From contig CAIXRH010000171.1 of NCBI GenBank assembly GCA_903921785.1, positions 1 to 50,883 on the forward strand: 50,883 nt of DNA, given 5' to 3'. Under the pieces are notes generated by a model. That model was not told where the DNA came from and did no database searches. It was given only the letters and a program-made list of their open reading frames with translations. This stretch comes from an uncultured Pseudomonadota bacterium (lineage in GTDB: Bacteria > Myxococcota_A > UBA796 > SXON01). Shown one piece after another: positions 16,103-26,604 of this stretch (position 1 is the first letter of the stretch; every line of letters starts with the position of its first letter). Position numbers and translations under genes: made by a program.

Positions 16103-19100
16103 ATGCGCCTGTCCCTGCTCCTGCTCGTGCTGGCGGCCGCCTGTGAGCCCGCGACCACGACGGACCCCGACTCCGGCGGCGGCTCCATGGCCGACAACGA
16201 TGGCGATGGCTTCGTGGGGGACGCCGATTGTGACGAGACGGACGGCACCGTTCACGATGGGGCCGCCGAGCTGTGCGACGGGGTGGACAACGACTGCGAC
16301 GGCTCGGTGGACGAAGAGGCGACCGACGCCGCCGTCTTCTACCTGGACGCCGACGCGGACGGCTTCGGCGACGACGGGCAGGACACCACGGCCTGCGACC
16401 TGCCGGCGGGCTACGCCGCGGTGGGTGGCGACTGCGACGACAGCGACGCGGCGTACAACCCCGACGCCGCCGAGTCCGACTGCACGGACTCCCACGACTA
16501 CAATTGCGACGGCTCGGTCGCCTTCGAGGACGCCGACTCCGACGGGTATGCCGCCTGCCAAGACTGCAACGACGCCGACGCCCTGGTGAATCCTGGTGCG
16601 GTGGAGCTCTGCAACAACCTCGACGATGACTGCGACTCGGATGTCGACGAGGACGCCGTGGACGCCGCGACCTGGTACGTGGACACCGATGGCGACGGCT
16701 ACGGCGCCGACACGACCGTGGTCGCTTGCGCCCAGCCGGCGGACGCTGCTGAGTACGGTGGCGACTGCGACGACGCGGACGCCGATTACCACCCCGGTGC
16801 GCCCGAGACCGACTGCACGGACCCGAACGACTACAATTGCGACGGTTCGGTGGGCTACGACGACCGGGACGGCGACGGCTACCCCGCCTGCGAAGAGTGT
16901 GACGACGCCGACGCCGCCCACTTCCCCGGCGCGGTCGAGTATTGTGACGGTGCCGACGACAACTGCGACGGACAGATCGACGAGTCCGCCGCGGTGGACG
17001 CCCTCACCTGGTACTCGGACGCTGACGGCGACACGTACGGCTCGGCGTCCACCTCCGCGGTGGCGTGCAGCGCGCCGAGCGGTTTTGTGGCGGACGCCAC
17101 CGATTGCGATGACTCCGATCCCAGCGAGTTCCCCGGGGCGGTCGAACGTTGCGACGGAGACGACGACAACTGCGATGGCGTGGCCGACGAAGCCACCGCC
17201 GTGGACGCGACCCGCTGGTACATGGACGCCGACACCGACGGTTACGGCGATGCCGCCACCAGCCAGGTCGCCTGCGATCAGCCCGCTGGCTACCTCGACA
17301 ACGCCGACGACTGCGACGACACCGACCTCAGCGAGTACCCGGGCGCCGCCGAGGTGTGCGACGGGGATGACGACGACTGCGACGGCACGATCGACGAAGC
17401 CGGCGCGGTAGACGCCGACACCTGGTACGCCGACGCGGACGGCGACACCTACGGCGATCCGGCGGTGACCCTCGCGGCCTGCGATCAGCCCGCCGGCTAC
17501 GTCGCCGATGCCCAGGACTGCGACGACGCGTCGGCGAGCGTGAGTCCCGCCGACACCGAGACCTGCAACGGGATCGACGACAACTGCGACGGAACCATCG
17601 ACGAGTCCGACGCGACGGACGCCTCGCTCTGGCACGCCGACAGCGACGGCGACGGCTACGGCGATCCCCTGGTCTTCGTGATGGCGTGCGGCGCGCCGGC
17701 CGGCTTCGTCGCCGACGCCACCGACTGCGACGATGCCAACGGGGCCGCCCATCCCGGCGCCACCGAGTCCTGCGACGGCTTCGACGACGACTGCGACGGA
17801 GTGGTGGACGAAGACGCTTCGGTGGACGTCGTCACGTGGTTCCGTGATGCGGACGGCGACGGCTATGGCGACGCCACGCTCTCCGACGTGGACTGTGATC
17901 AGCCCGCTGGCTTCGTCGCGGACGCCACCGACTGCAACGACGCCGCCATCGCCGTGAACCCCGGCGCGGTGGAGGTGTGCGACGCCGCCAACGTGGACGA
18001 GAACTGCTCGGGCGCGGCCGACGACGCCGACGCCTCGGCCACGGGAAAGACCACCTGGTACGCCGACGCCGACAACGACACCTACGGCGCCGCCGCCAGC
18101 ACCCGCAGCGCATGTGACCAGCCGCTCCACTACGTTGCGGTCAGCGGCGACTGCGACGACACCTCCGCGCTCTCCAACCCCGGGGAGACCGAGGTTCCCG
18201 GCGACGGCGTGGACGAAGACTGCTCCGGCGGCGAGACCTGCTACGTGGACGCCGACGACGACGGCTACCGCCCGACCGCCGCCACGACGCGCGCCTCGGC
18301 CGACGCCGACTGTGCCGACGCAGGGGAGGGGACCAGCACGGATCCCGCCACCGACTGCGACGACGCGACCGCCTCCACCCACCCCGGCGCCACCGAGTAC
18401 TGCAACGGGGCCGACGACGACTGTGACGGGGCGACGGACGAAGACGCGTCGGCCGACGTCGCCACCTGGTTCCACGACGGCGACGGCGACGGGTACGGCG
18501 ACGCCTCGCTGTCCGACGTCGATTGTACTCGGCCGAGCGGCTATGTCGCCGATTCGACGGACTGCAACGACGCCGCGGTTGGCGTGCACCCCGGCGCCAC
18601 CGAGGTTTGCGATGGCGCGAACGTGGACGAAGACTGCTCCGGCGCGGCCGACGACGCGGACGGCTCCGCCAGCGGGAAGTCCACCTGGTACGCCGACGTG
18701 GACGGCGACGGCTACGGCGACGCCTCCCGCTCGTTGCTCCGCTGTGACGCGCCGGCGGGCTACACCCTCAACGGGTTCGACTGCGACGACACCGACCTGG
18801 ACGTGAACCCCGGCGAGGTCGAGGTGTGCGACGCGGCCAACGTCGACGAAGACTGCTCGGGCGCGGCCGACGACGCCGACACCGAGGCCACCGGCCAGAC
18901 CTCCTGGTACGACGACGGGGATTCCGACGGCTACGGGGACGCCTCGACCGGGACCAGCGCCTGCGACGCGCCGAGCGGCGCCGTGGCAGACGACACCGAC
19001 TGCGACGACACCCGCAGCGCCGTCCACCCCGGCGCGACCGAGGTGCTCGCCGACGGGCGCGACGAGAACTGCGACGGGACCGAGACCTGCTACGACGACG

Positions 19101-21541
19101 ACGACAACGACGGCTTCCTGGACTCTTCCGGCGACACCCGCGTCTCCGCGGACGGCGACTGCGCCGACGCGCACGAGGCGCTCTCGACCGCGCTCACCAC
19201 CGACTGCGACGACACCACGGGCTCGGTGCACCCGGGCGCCACCGAGACCTGCAACGGCGTGGACGACAACTGCGACGGCGCCACCGACGAGGGGGTGACC
19301 TCTGGGTACTACGCCGATCTCGACGGCGACGGCTGGGGGGACGCCGGCGCACCGGCGAGCGGCTGCACCACGCCCGCCGGGTACGTGTCCAACAGCGACG
19401 ATTGCAACGACGGCGACGTGGCCATCAACCCCGACGCCGCCGAAGTGTGCGACGGCGCTGGCGTCGACGAAGACTGCAACGGCGTGAGCAACGACAGTGA
19501 CCCGGGCGTGATCGACCAGTCCTCGTGGTACGCCGACATGGACGGCGACGGCTACGGCGACCCGGCCGTCGGGGAGAGCTCCTGCTTCGCGGCGGTCGGC
19601 TACCTCGCGGACGCGACGGACTGCGACGACACGGCCATCTCGGTGTACCCGGGCGCTCCCGAGACGATCGGCGACGCGGTCGATCAGAGCTGCGACGGTC
19701 GGGAGACCTGCTACGCCGACGCCGACGGTGACGGGTACCGCGACCTCGCCGGGACCACCGTGGCGAGCGTGGACGTGGACTGCTCCGACAGCGGGGAGGA
19801 GTCGGCCTCGGCGCCGGCCACGGACTGCGACGACGCGGCCGCGACGTCGTACCCGGGCGCCCCCGAGCTCTGCAACAGCGTGGACGACGACTGCGACGGC
19901 GTGATCGATGACGGCGCGGCGAGCCTCTGGTACGCCGACGCCGACGGCGACGGGTACGGCGATGCGACCACCACGACCCTCGCCTGCGCCGCGGGCTCCG
20001 GGTACGTCTCCGATTCCACGGACTGCGACGACAGCGACACCGCCGTGAACCCCGGCGCCACCGAGATCTGCGACAACCACACCGACGACGACTGTAGCGG
20101 CGAGGCGGTCGACTGCGAGTACAGCGGCAAGGTGTCCGTCACCACGGCTGACCAGACGATCAACGGCACGGTCACCACCGACTACGTCGGCACCGCGACG
20201 GCGATGGGGGACTTCAACGGGGACGGCTACGGCGATCTGGTCGTTGGCTCCAACGGCTACGACACCTCCACGGCGCTCCAGAACATGGGCCGCGCCTATG
20301 TCTTCTGGGGCCCGCTCTCAGGGACGGAGACCCCGGCGACGGCCGACGTGATCTTCGTCGGTGGCAAATCTTCCGGCGACAACATGGCCGACGTCCTCGC
20401 CAACGCGGGCGACGTAGACGGCGACGGGAAGGATGACCTGCTCATCGGGGCCCACCTCGTCAACGACGTGGCCACCGACTCCGGCGCCGCGTACCTGGTG
20501 AAGGGCAGCGCGAGCTGGTCGAGCAAGAGCCTGTCGCCCACCACCGGCGCGAGCACGGCGTTCATCAGTCCGGGCACGGTGGCCAGCGACGCCGCGTACG
20601 TCGGCTTCGCGATCGCCGGAGCGGGCGACGTCAACGGGGACGACAAGGCGGACATCTTGGTCGGGGCGAACCAGTACGACTACGTCAGCGGGGCGACGAC
20701 GCTCGCGAACGCCGGGATCGCCGGGCTCTGGTATGGAGGAACGACGGGGTCCAGCGAGAGGATGACCGCCGCCGATGTGATCTTCCTCGGCACCGCGGCG
20801 AACCAGGGCGTCGGGTACACGGTCAGCTCCGCCGGGGACGTGGACGCCGACGGCTTCGCGGACATCCTCATCGCGAGCGCCCAGGACGACACCACGGCCA
20901 CGAACGCGGGTGCCGCGTGGCTCCTCTATGGGCCGCCGAGCGCCACTTCCTACACCCCCACCACGATGGACGCCGCGATGTACGGCCCGGCGGCGAGCGA
21001 CGGGTTCGGGGCGGCGGCGGCCCCGCTCGGCGACGTCAACGGCGACGGGACGGACGACTTCGCGATCGGCTCGGACAAGGGCGATACCACCACCGCGGAC
21101 GTCGGCTACCTGCTCATCTTCGAGCACGCGCCGAGCGGCACCGTGGCCCTGAGCACGGCGGATGTGGCGATCGCCGGGGTGGTGGCGAGCGACTACGCCG
21201 GGCACGACGTGGCGACGGCGGGCGACGTCAACGGGGACGGGTTCGCCGACGTGCTCTTCGGGGTCTGGGGGTACGACGAGACGGCGGCGGGGAACAACGG
21301 CGGCTTCGGGCTCGCGTACGGGCCGGTCGCCACCGGCTACTACTCCGTCGCCGATTGCTTCTGGTATGGCGCCGCGGCGGACGGCTACTCGTCGAGCAGC
21401 AACGTGAACGTCTCCCTCGCCGGCGCCGCCGACCTCGACGCCGACGGCTTCGACGACTTCGTGTACGGATCGAGCGAGTCGGACCCCGCCGGGGTGAACC
21501 GGGCCGGCTCGGCCTGGGTCTTCTACGGGGGAGGCGAATGA
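16103..21541 (+). CDS. Giant secreted lipoprotein: about 20 MopE-type metal-binding repeats plus seven-bladed FG-GAP propeller
   Basis: An 1812-residue protein. MRLSLLLLVLAAAC gives a lipobox with Cys 14. From about residue 30 to 1345 run about 20 units of 45-75 residues. Each has a core like DCDD-x5-PGA-x-E-x-C-(N/D)G-x-DDNCDG, usually followed by WY-x-DADGDGYGD and an 'ACDxPAGYVADAT' link: the putative metal-binding motif family named after MopE, with Ca-loop-like Asp repeats and several Cys per unit. Some units are variants with ANVDE(D/N)CSG cores or an ETCY-x-DADGDGY form. Residues about 1366-1812 contain seven FG-GAP repeats (GDVNGDG-x-x-D-x-x-x-G type), enough for a complete integrin-alpha-like beta-propeller. 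It probably makes a long, disulfide- and Ca-stabilised stalk with a terminal binding head on the cell surface. It is preceded by a TlpA-like gene. Confidence 0.9.
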   Translation: MRLSLLLLVLAAACEPATTTDPDSGGGSMADNDGDGFVGDADCDETDGTVHDGAAELCDGVDNDCDGSVDEEATDAAVFYLDADADGFGDDGQDTTACDLPAGYAAVGGDCDDSDAAYNPDAAESDCTDSHDYNCDGSVAFEDADSDGYAACQDCNDADALVNPGAVELCNNLDDDCDSDVDEDAVDAATWYVDTDGDGYGADTTVVACAQPADAAEYGGDCDDADADYHPGAPETDCTDPNDYNCDGSVGYDDRDGDGYPACEECDDADAAHFPGAVEYCDGADDNCDGQIDESAAVDALTWYSDADGDTYGSASTSAVACSAPSGFVADATDCDDSDPSEFPGAVERCDGDDDNCDGVADEATAVDATRWYMDADTDGYGDAATSQVACDQPAGYLDNADDCDDTDLSEYPGAAEVCDGDDDDCDGTIDEAGAVDADTWYADADGDTYGDPAVTLAACDQPAGYVADAQDCDDASASVSPADTETCNGIDDNCDGTIDESDATDASLWHADSDGDGYGDPLVFVMACGAPAGFVADATDCDDANGAAHPGATESCDGFDDDCDGVVDEDASVDVVTWFRDADGDGYGDATLSDVDCDQPAGFVADATDCNDAAIAVNPGAVEVCDAANVDENCSGAADDADASATGKTTWYADADNDTYGAAASTRSACDQPLHYVAVSGDCDDTSALSNPGETEVPGDGVDEDCSGGETCYVDADDDGYRPTAATTRASADADCADAGEGTSTDPATDCDDATASTHPGATEYCNGADDDCDGATDEDASADVATWFHDGDGDGYGDASLSDVDCTRPSGYVADSTDCNDAAVGVHPGATEVCDGANVDEDCSGAADDADGSASGKSTWYADVDGDGYGDASRSLLRCDAPAGYTLNGFDCDDTDLDVNPGEVEVCDAANVDEDCSGAADDADTEATGQTSWYDDGDSDGYGDASTGTSACDAPSGAVADDTDCDDTRSAVHPGATEVLADGRDENCDGTETCYDDDDNDGFLDSSGDTRVSADGDCADAHEALSTALTTDCDDTTGSVHPGATETCNGVDDNCDGATDEGVTSGYYADLDGDGWGDAGAPASGCTTPAGYVSNSDDCNDGDVAINPDAAEVCDGAGVDEDCNGVSNDSDPGVIDQSSWYADMDGDGYGDPAVGESSCFAAVGYLADATDCDDTAISVYPGAPETIGDAVDQSCDGRETCYADADGDGYRDLAGTTVASVDVDCSDSGEESASAPATDCDDAAATSYPGAPELCNSVDDDCDGVIDDGAASLWYADADGDGYGDATTTTLACAAGSGYVSDSTDCDDSDTAVNPGATEICDNHTDDDCSGEAVDCEYSGKVSVTTADQTINGTVTTDYVGTATAMGDFNGDGYGDLVVGSNGYDTSTALQNMGRAYVFWGPLSGTETPATADVIFVGGKSSGDNMADVLANAGDVDGDGKDDLLIGAHLVNDVATDSGAAYLVKGSASWSSKSLSPTTGASTAFISPGTVASDAAYVGFAIAGAGDVNGDDKADILVGANQYDYVSGATTLANAGIAGLWYGGTTGSSERMTAADVIFLGTAANQGVGYTVSSAGDVDADGFADILIASAQDDTTATNAGAAWLLYGPPSATSYTPTTMDAAMYGPAASDGFGAAAAPLGDVNGDGTDDFAIGSDKGDTTTADVGYLLIFEHAPSGTVALSTADVAIAGVVASDYAGHDVATAGDVNGDGFADVLFGVWGYDETAAGNNGGFGLAYGPVATGYYSVADCFWYGAAADGYSSSSNVNVSLAGAADLDADGFDDFVYGSSESDPAGVNRAGSAWVFYGGGE

Positions 21542-21581
21542 TCGCCGCGAGTTGCGGGCGGCGGGCGCGCGGTGCCGGTGC

Positions 21582-21587
21582 TATGGT
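21582..21587 (+). promoter_or_regulatory. Candidate -10 element for the lipoprotein gene at 21606
   Basis: TATGGT preceded by GC lies 18 nt before the GTG start. GGTGGAGG (21595-21602) is the ribosome binding site. No clear -35 at the right distance. Confidence 0.35.
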
Positions 21588-21605
21588 CCGTTCGGTGGAG
21601 GCGTC

Positions 21606-22679
21606 GTGCTGCTGAGCCTTTTGTTTGCCTGTTCCAACTCTGTGGCGCCGGCTTCCGGCGGCTCGGCCGAGGCGTGGCCCGACTGGGCGCCGGCCGCCTC
21701 GACGGATGACACCGCCACCTCGCCGATCGACACCGCCGACATGCCCCCCGAAGAGGAGAGCGCCTACGAGTGTGATCCCGTAGGGTGCATCGAGCTCGCC
21801 GAGGCGGTGGACCGTGGTTTTGCCACCATCAGCTACGGCACCTACGACATCCTGGTCGACAACATGGGCGATTGGCCGATCTGCATCGATGGCTGGTACA
21901 CCTTCCTCAGCGACACGTCCCAGGATGCGGTGTCCGGCACCACCGGGAGCGACCAGCTGGAGCCGGGAGATACCGCGTATTTCCCCTATGCCGAGTGGGG
22001 AGACGACGCGCCGGCGTGGTGGTGTATTGAGCACAACCAGTACACGGCCACGGGCGCGCTGTACACCTTCGAGGGCGAGCGCGCTCCGACCCGCATCGCG
22101 AACTGGACGAACAACGCCACCGACGAAGACGTGGACGCTTCGGAAGACCACACCGACTACGGCACCTCCGACGGCCTCCCCCAGACCCAGCACAACAACT
22201 GGGACTACCTCGCTGGGCGCGATGTCTTCGTCGTCGGTCGGCACATGAACTGGTACGAGATCGGCGGGCTGCAGTCGGTGCAGGTCACCGTGGTGGTGAC
22301 CAACCTCGGGCGGCGCGCCGGGACCGCCACGGTCACCGAGACGCTCCCCGACGGGTGGCTCGCTTCGAGCTTCAGCCCGGCGGTCAGCGCCAACGTCACG
22401 TCGGACTCCGGCGTCACCACGCTGAGCTGGCCGGTCGCGCTCGAGGCGGCGGTGGAGCCCGCCAACGAGTACAGTCCTACCTGGTACGACGTGGCGGAGC
22501 TCTCGTACATCCTCACGTATACGGGCGAGTGTCACGGGCGCGAGATCGGCTTCTCACCGCAGGTCACCTGGACGGACAACGTCGGCTCCACGTGGACGTC
22601 CGCGGGGTCGCCGATGGTGCTGCAGTGCTGCAACTCCGACGACTCCATCACCCCCGGCAACGGCGGGTTCGGGCCGTAG
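21606..22679 (+). CDS. Predicted lipoprotein with DUF11-like beta domain
   Basis: A 357-residue secreted protein. The GTG at 21606, with GGTGGAGG just before it, gives MLLSLLFAC (Cys 9), one of the shortest lipobox signals here. An Ala/Ser/Thr/Asp linker leads into a first domain with 'VGCIELAEAVDRGF', 'SYGTYDILVDNMGDWPICIDGWY' and several Trp/Cys. The second part (about 200-340) contains 'QSVQVTVVVTNLGRRAGTATVTETLPDGW', the pattern of DUF11/CARDB-type conserved repeat domains of surface proteins. The C-terminus ends with a CC pair and a Gly-rich tail. I recognise no catalytic motif. It follows the giant gene by 64 bp with its own -10-like element. Confidence 0.75.
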   Translation: MLLSLLFACSNSVAPASGGSAEAWPDWAPAASTDDTATSPIDTADMPPEEESAYECDPVGCIELAEAVDRGFATISYGTYDILVDNMGDWPICIDGWYTFLSDTSQDAVSGTTGSDQLEPGDTAYFPYAEWGDDAPAWWCIEHNQYTATGALYTFEGERAPTRIANWTNNATDEDVDASEDHTDYGTSDGLPQTQHNNWDYLAGRDVFVVGRHMNWYEIGGLQSVQVTVVVTNLGRRAGTATVTETLPDGWLASSFSPAVSANVTSDSGVTTLSWPVALEAAVEPANEYSPTWYDVAELSYILTYTGECHGREIGFSPQVTWTDNVGSTWTSAGSPMVLQCCNSDDSITPGNGGFGP

Positions 22680-22701
22680 ACGGCGGGGAAGCGGGACCGG
22701 C

Positions 22702-23718
22702 CTACTTGTAGATCGTCCGCTCGAACTCCTCGTTGCCCTCGGCGTCGTAGAAGACGCCGGTGAGGTGCGTGGCGTCGGCCTCCACCCACAAGAAGCCCTC
22801 GGTGGACTTCTCAAAGTACGTGGCGTTCTCCCCGCTCAGCGGGGTGGTCTTCGAGCCGGCGCCGCTCACCACGAGCTCGGTGCCCTGGCAGGTGTCTACC
22901 AACCACTGCCGGTTGTGGTCATGCCCGCAGAGGAACAGGTCGATCTTGCCGCACACCCCGTCGTCCAGCAGCTCCTTGACGTACTCGCCGTCGCCGATGG
23001 GGGAGCCGGGCGCGCCGTCGTACTGCCCGGCGTTGCCGTGGGGGCCGTTGGACAGGTACGGGTGGTGGGCGAACGCGATCTTCCAGGTGGCCGTGGAGGC
23101 GGGCACCGTGGCCTGCAACCACGCGGACTGATCCTCGAAGAACCCCCAGACGGCGGCGTTGGTGTCGAGCGACCAGAGGTCGACCACGCCACCGGTCACC
23201 CGGAAGAACTGGGCGGGGAACACCCACTTGTCAGAGATGTCGGTGTACTCGATGTAGAACGGCGCCTTCCAGAACTCGTAGCCGGAGCCGTTCCCGCCGT
23301 AGTCGTGGTTGCCGAGGGTCACGTAGAACGGGACGTGGAGGTTGGCGTAGGGGAGCTCGAACTTGAGGTCCCACTGCGGGTCGTCCTCCTCGCCGATGCC
23401 GTTGTTGTAGAAGTTGTCGCCCAGGTAGACCGCGTAGTCGCATCCGCGCTCGGCGCAGATGCGGGTCATCGAGTCGCCGACCTCGTACTGCTTGGGGTTG
23501 CCCTCCCCCGCGTCGCCCAGGGCCACGAAGCGCACCACCTCCTGCGGTTCGCGCTCGACCACCGTGTCGATCGCCTCAAGCTGTCGGGCCTTCGCCACCC
23601 GTGGCGCTGCGCCGGCGGCCTCGATCGCCGGGTCGGGCCCGGCGGGAGGTTGGCGGTCGCGCCAGGCCTGCGAGGAGTCCGGCGCGGCGCACGCGAGCAG
23701 GAGGACGAGGGTCGACAT
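22702..23718 (-). CDS. Purple-acid-phosphatase-like metallophosphoesterase lipoprotein
   Basis: A 338-residue calcineurin-like phosphoesterase. MSTLVLLLAC gives Cys 10 as the lipobox Cys; ATG 23718 was chosen over the open frame's 23757 for this reason. The dinuclear metal motifs are all present in order: 'VALGDAGEG', 'YLGDNFYNNG', 'VTLGNHDYGG', 'AFAHHPYLSNG' and 'LFLCGHDHNRQWL'. The extra Tyr in GDNFY and GNHDY is the tartrate-resistant (ACP5-like) purple acid phosphatase pattern, where the Tyr ligates the ferric ion. The N-terminal 45 residues after the Cys are a Pro/Ala linker. It likely hydrolyses phosphomonoesters at the envelope. It is convergent with the preceding gene (22 bp between stop codons). 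Confidence 0.88.
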   Translation of the reverse strand: MSTLVLLLACAAPDSSQAWRDRQPPAGPDPAIEAAGAAPRVAKARQLEAIDTVVEREPQEVVRFVALGDAGEGNPKQYEVGDSMTRICAERGCDYAVYLGDNFYNNGIGEEDDPQWDLKFELPYANLHVPFYVTLGNHDYGGNGSGYEFWKAPFYIEYTDISDKWVFPAQFFRVTGGVVDLWSLDTNAAVWGFFEDQSAWLQATVPASTATWKIAFAHHPYLSNGPHGNAGQYDGAPGSPIGDGEYVKELLDDGVCGKIDLFLCGHDHNRQWLVDTCQGTELVVSGAGSKTTPLSGENATYFEKSTEGFLWVEADATHLTGVFYDAEGNEEFERTIYK

Positions 23719-23799
23719 TCCGTTTCCATCCTGACACGGTTCTCGGGCCGTGGCCATCGCCGCGGGGCCGCGCGGCGCGCTCCGGGGCGTGCCGCCCGA

Positions 23800-23805
23800 T
23801 AGGAT
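23800..23805 (+). promoter_or_regulatory. Candidate -10 element for the gene at 23812
   Basis: TAGGAT within GATAGGATCC lies six bases before the GTG start, predicting an essentially leaderless mRNA. Confidence 0.3.
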
Positions 23806-23811
23806 CCTTCG

Positions 23812-24846
23812 GTGAGCCCATCCCCGGTCGACCTCGCCGAGTTCCGGCTGCTCCGCGCGTTGCGGAGCGGCGCGGGCGGCGCGCCGTTCGTCCAGCTCTG
23901 GAATGCGCAGGCGGGTGCGATGTGGTCGGTTTTCCGCGCGATGGTGGAGCGCGACGAGGAGGCGATCGGCTGGATGGCCTCGTTCCGGCTGGCGCTACAG
24001 GAGCGCGTGAACGAGCTCCGGGTGGACGAGCCGGTCGGCCCCCAGGTCGGCCGTGCGCTCTACGCCCACGCCGTGAAGGAGCTCGGCGCCTCGGGAGGGA
24101 TGCCCGAGGGACCGCTCACTCCGGACGAAGCGGGGCTGCGGGAGTTGCCGCCGGGCACGCGCCTCGCCTACCTCGTGGACCTGTTCTTCGACTGGGCGCC
24201 GCCGGAGCCGACCGTCCGCGCCGCGCACCGGCTCCTGGAGCCGGACGACGACACCGACTCGCGCCTCCTGGTGTACACCGCGCTCCTGCGGAACCCGCCG
24301 GGGGAGGCCAAAATCCTCCCGCCCGGCGAAGCGCCGGAGCCCTCGACGCCGAGGCGAGCCGCGGCGCTGCCCTTCGTGATGGGGGTGGTGATGGCCCTGG
24401 GCCTCGGGGCCTGGGCGTACGCCACCCTCATGCCCGTGGCGGACACCCCGAGCTGGCCGGTGGGGATGGCGTTCACCGAGGATGATCCGGCGCAGATGGC
24501 GCCCAGGCTTCGCGACTCGGGTGTTCCGGGGTGGCTGGCGATCTCCCCGGACCTCGCGGAGGCCGGGCTCACGCTGCGCGCCGCGACCGTCGACCGCGAC
24601 GGGGTGGTGCTCCGGTACCAGGGGCAGGGGGCGGACTGGTCGTTGCACCACACCAGCCGCGGAGGGGCCGCGCCGGATTCCGCGCTCCGCCTGGAGAGCG
24701 AGTCCGGGGTCTCCCGGGTGAGCTGGATCACGGAGGGGGGCCGCTGGACCCTGGCCGCGAACGCCCCACCCGAACGAGTCCTGGCGGCGGCGCGGGTATC
24801 GCTGGCCAGAACGGCCCCGAGTGCGCTACCATCCGCCGCGCCCTGA
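23812..24846 (+). CDS. Membrane-anchored protein with degenerate ECF-sigma-like cytoplasmic part
   Basis: A 344-residue hypothetical with a GTG start. Residues about 10-60 ('FRLLRALRSGAGGAPFVQLW...ERDEEAIGWMASF') align by eye with sigma-70 region 2 of ECF factors (LhxLRxG-x-x-AF-x-x-L). Residues about 110-160 ('LRELPPGTRLAYLVDLFFDW') recall region 4 (L-x-x-LP-x-x-x-R). One transmembrane segment (about 185-207) follows, preceded by PRR. The C-terminal periplasmic domain, with 'SWITEGGRWTLAANAPPERVLAAARVSL', looks like the sensor part of anti-sigma proteins (DUF4367/MucB-like). Key DNA- and core-binding residues are not evident, so it may be a decoy or a sensor. It lies 10 bp upstream of pilB. 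Family assignment is inference. Confidence 0.65.
   Translation: MSPSPVDLAEFRLLRALRSGAGGAPFVQLWNAQAGAMWSVFRAMVERDEEAIGWMASFRLALQERVNELRVDEPVGPQVGRALYAHAVKELGASGGMPEGPLTPDEAGLRELPPGTRLAYLVDLFFDWAPPEPTVRAAHRLLEPDDDTDSRLLVYTALLRNPPGEAKILPPGEAPEPSTPRRAAALPFVMGVVMALGLGAWAYATLMPVADTPSWPVGMAFTEDDPAQMAPRLRDSGVPGWLAISPDLAEAGLTLRAATVDRDGVVLRYQGQGADWSLHHTSRGGAAPDSALRLESESGVSRVSWITEGGRWTLAANAPPERVLAAARVSLARTAPSALPSAAP
24827..24832 (+). promoter_or_regulatory. Candidate -10 element for pilB
   Basis: TACCAT preceded by GC lies 24 nt before the pilB ATG, inside the end of the upstream gene. GAGGA (24845-24849) is the ribosome binding site. Confidence 0.35.
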
Positions 24847-24856
24847 GGAATGATCG

Positions 24857-26596
<1,740 letters not shown>

Positions 26597-26604
26597 TCGC
26601 TCGC

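Noticed and set aside
15920-20080. A 1386-codon minus-strand open frame opposite the giant gene
   Set aside because: It is Val/Ala/Gly/Arg-rich and follows the repeat period of the plus-strand gene. The plus strand has a lipobox, Cys framework and FG-GAP domains; the minus frame has none. GC-rich codon bias (few stop codons antisense) explains it.
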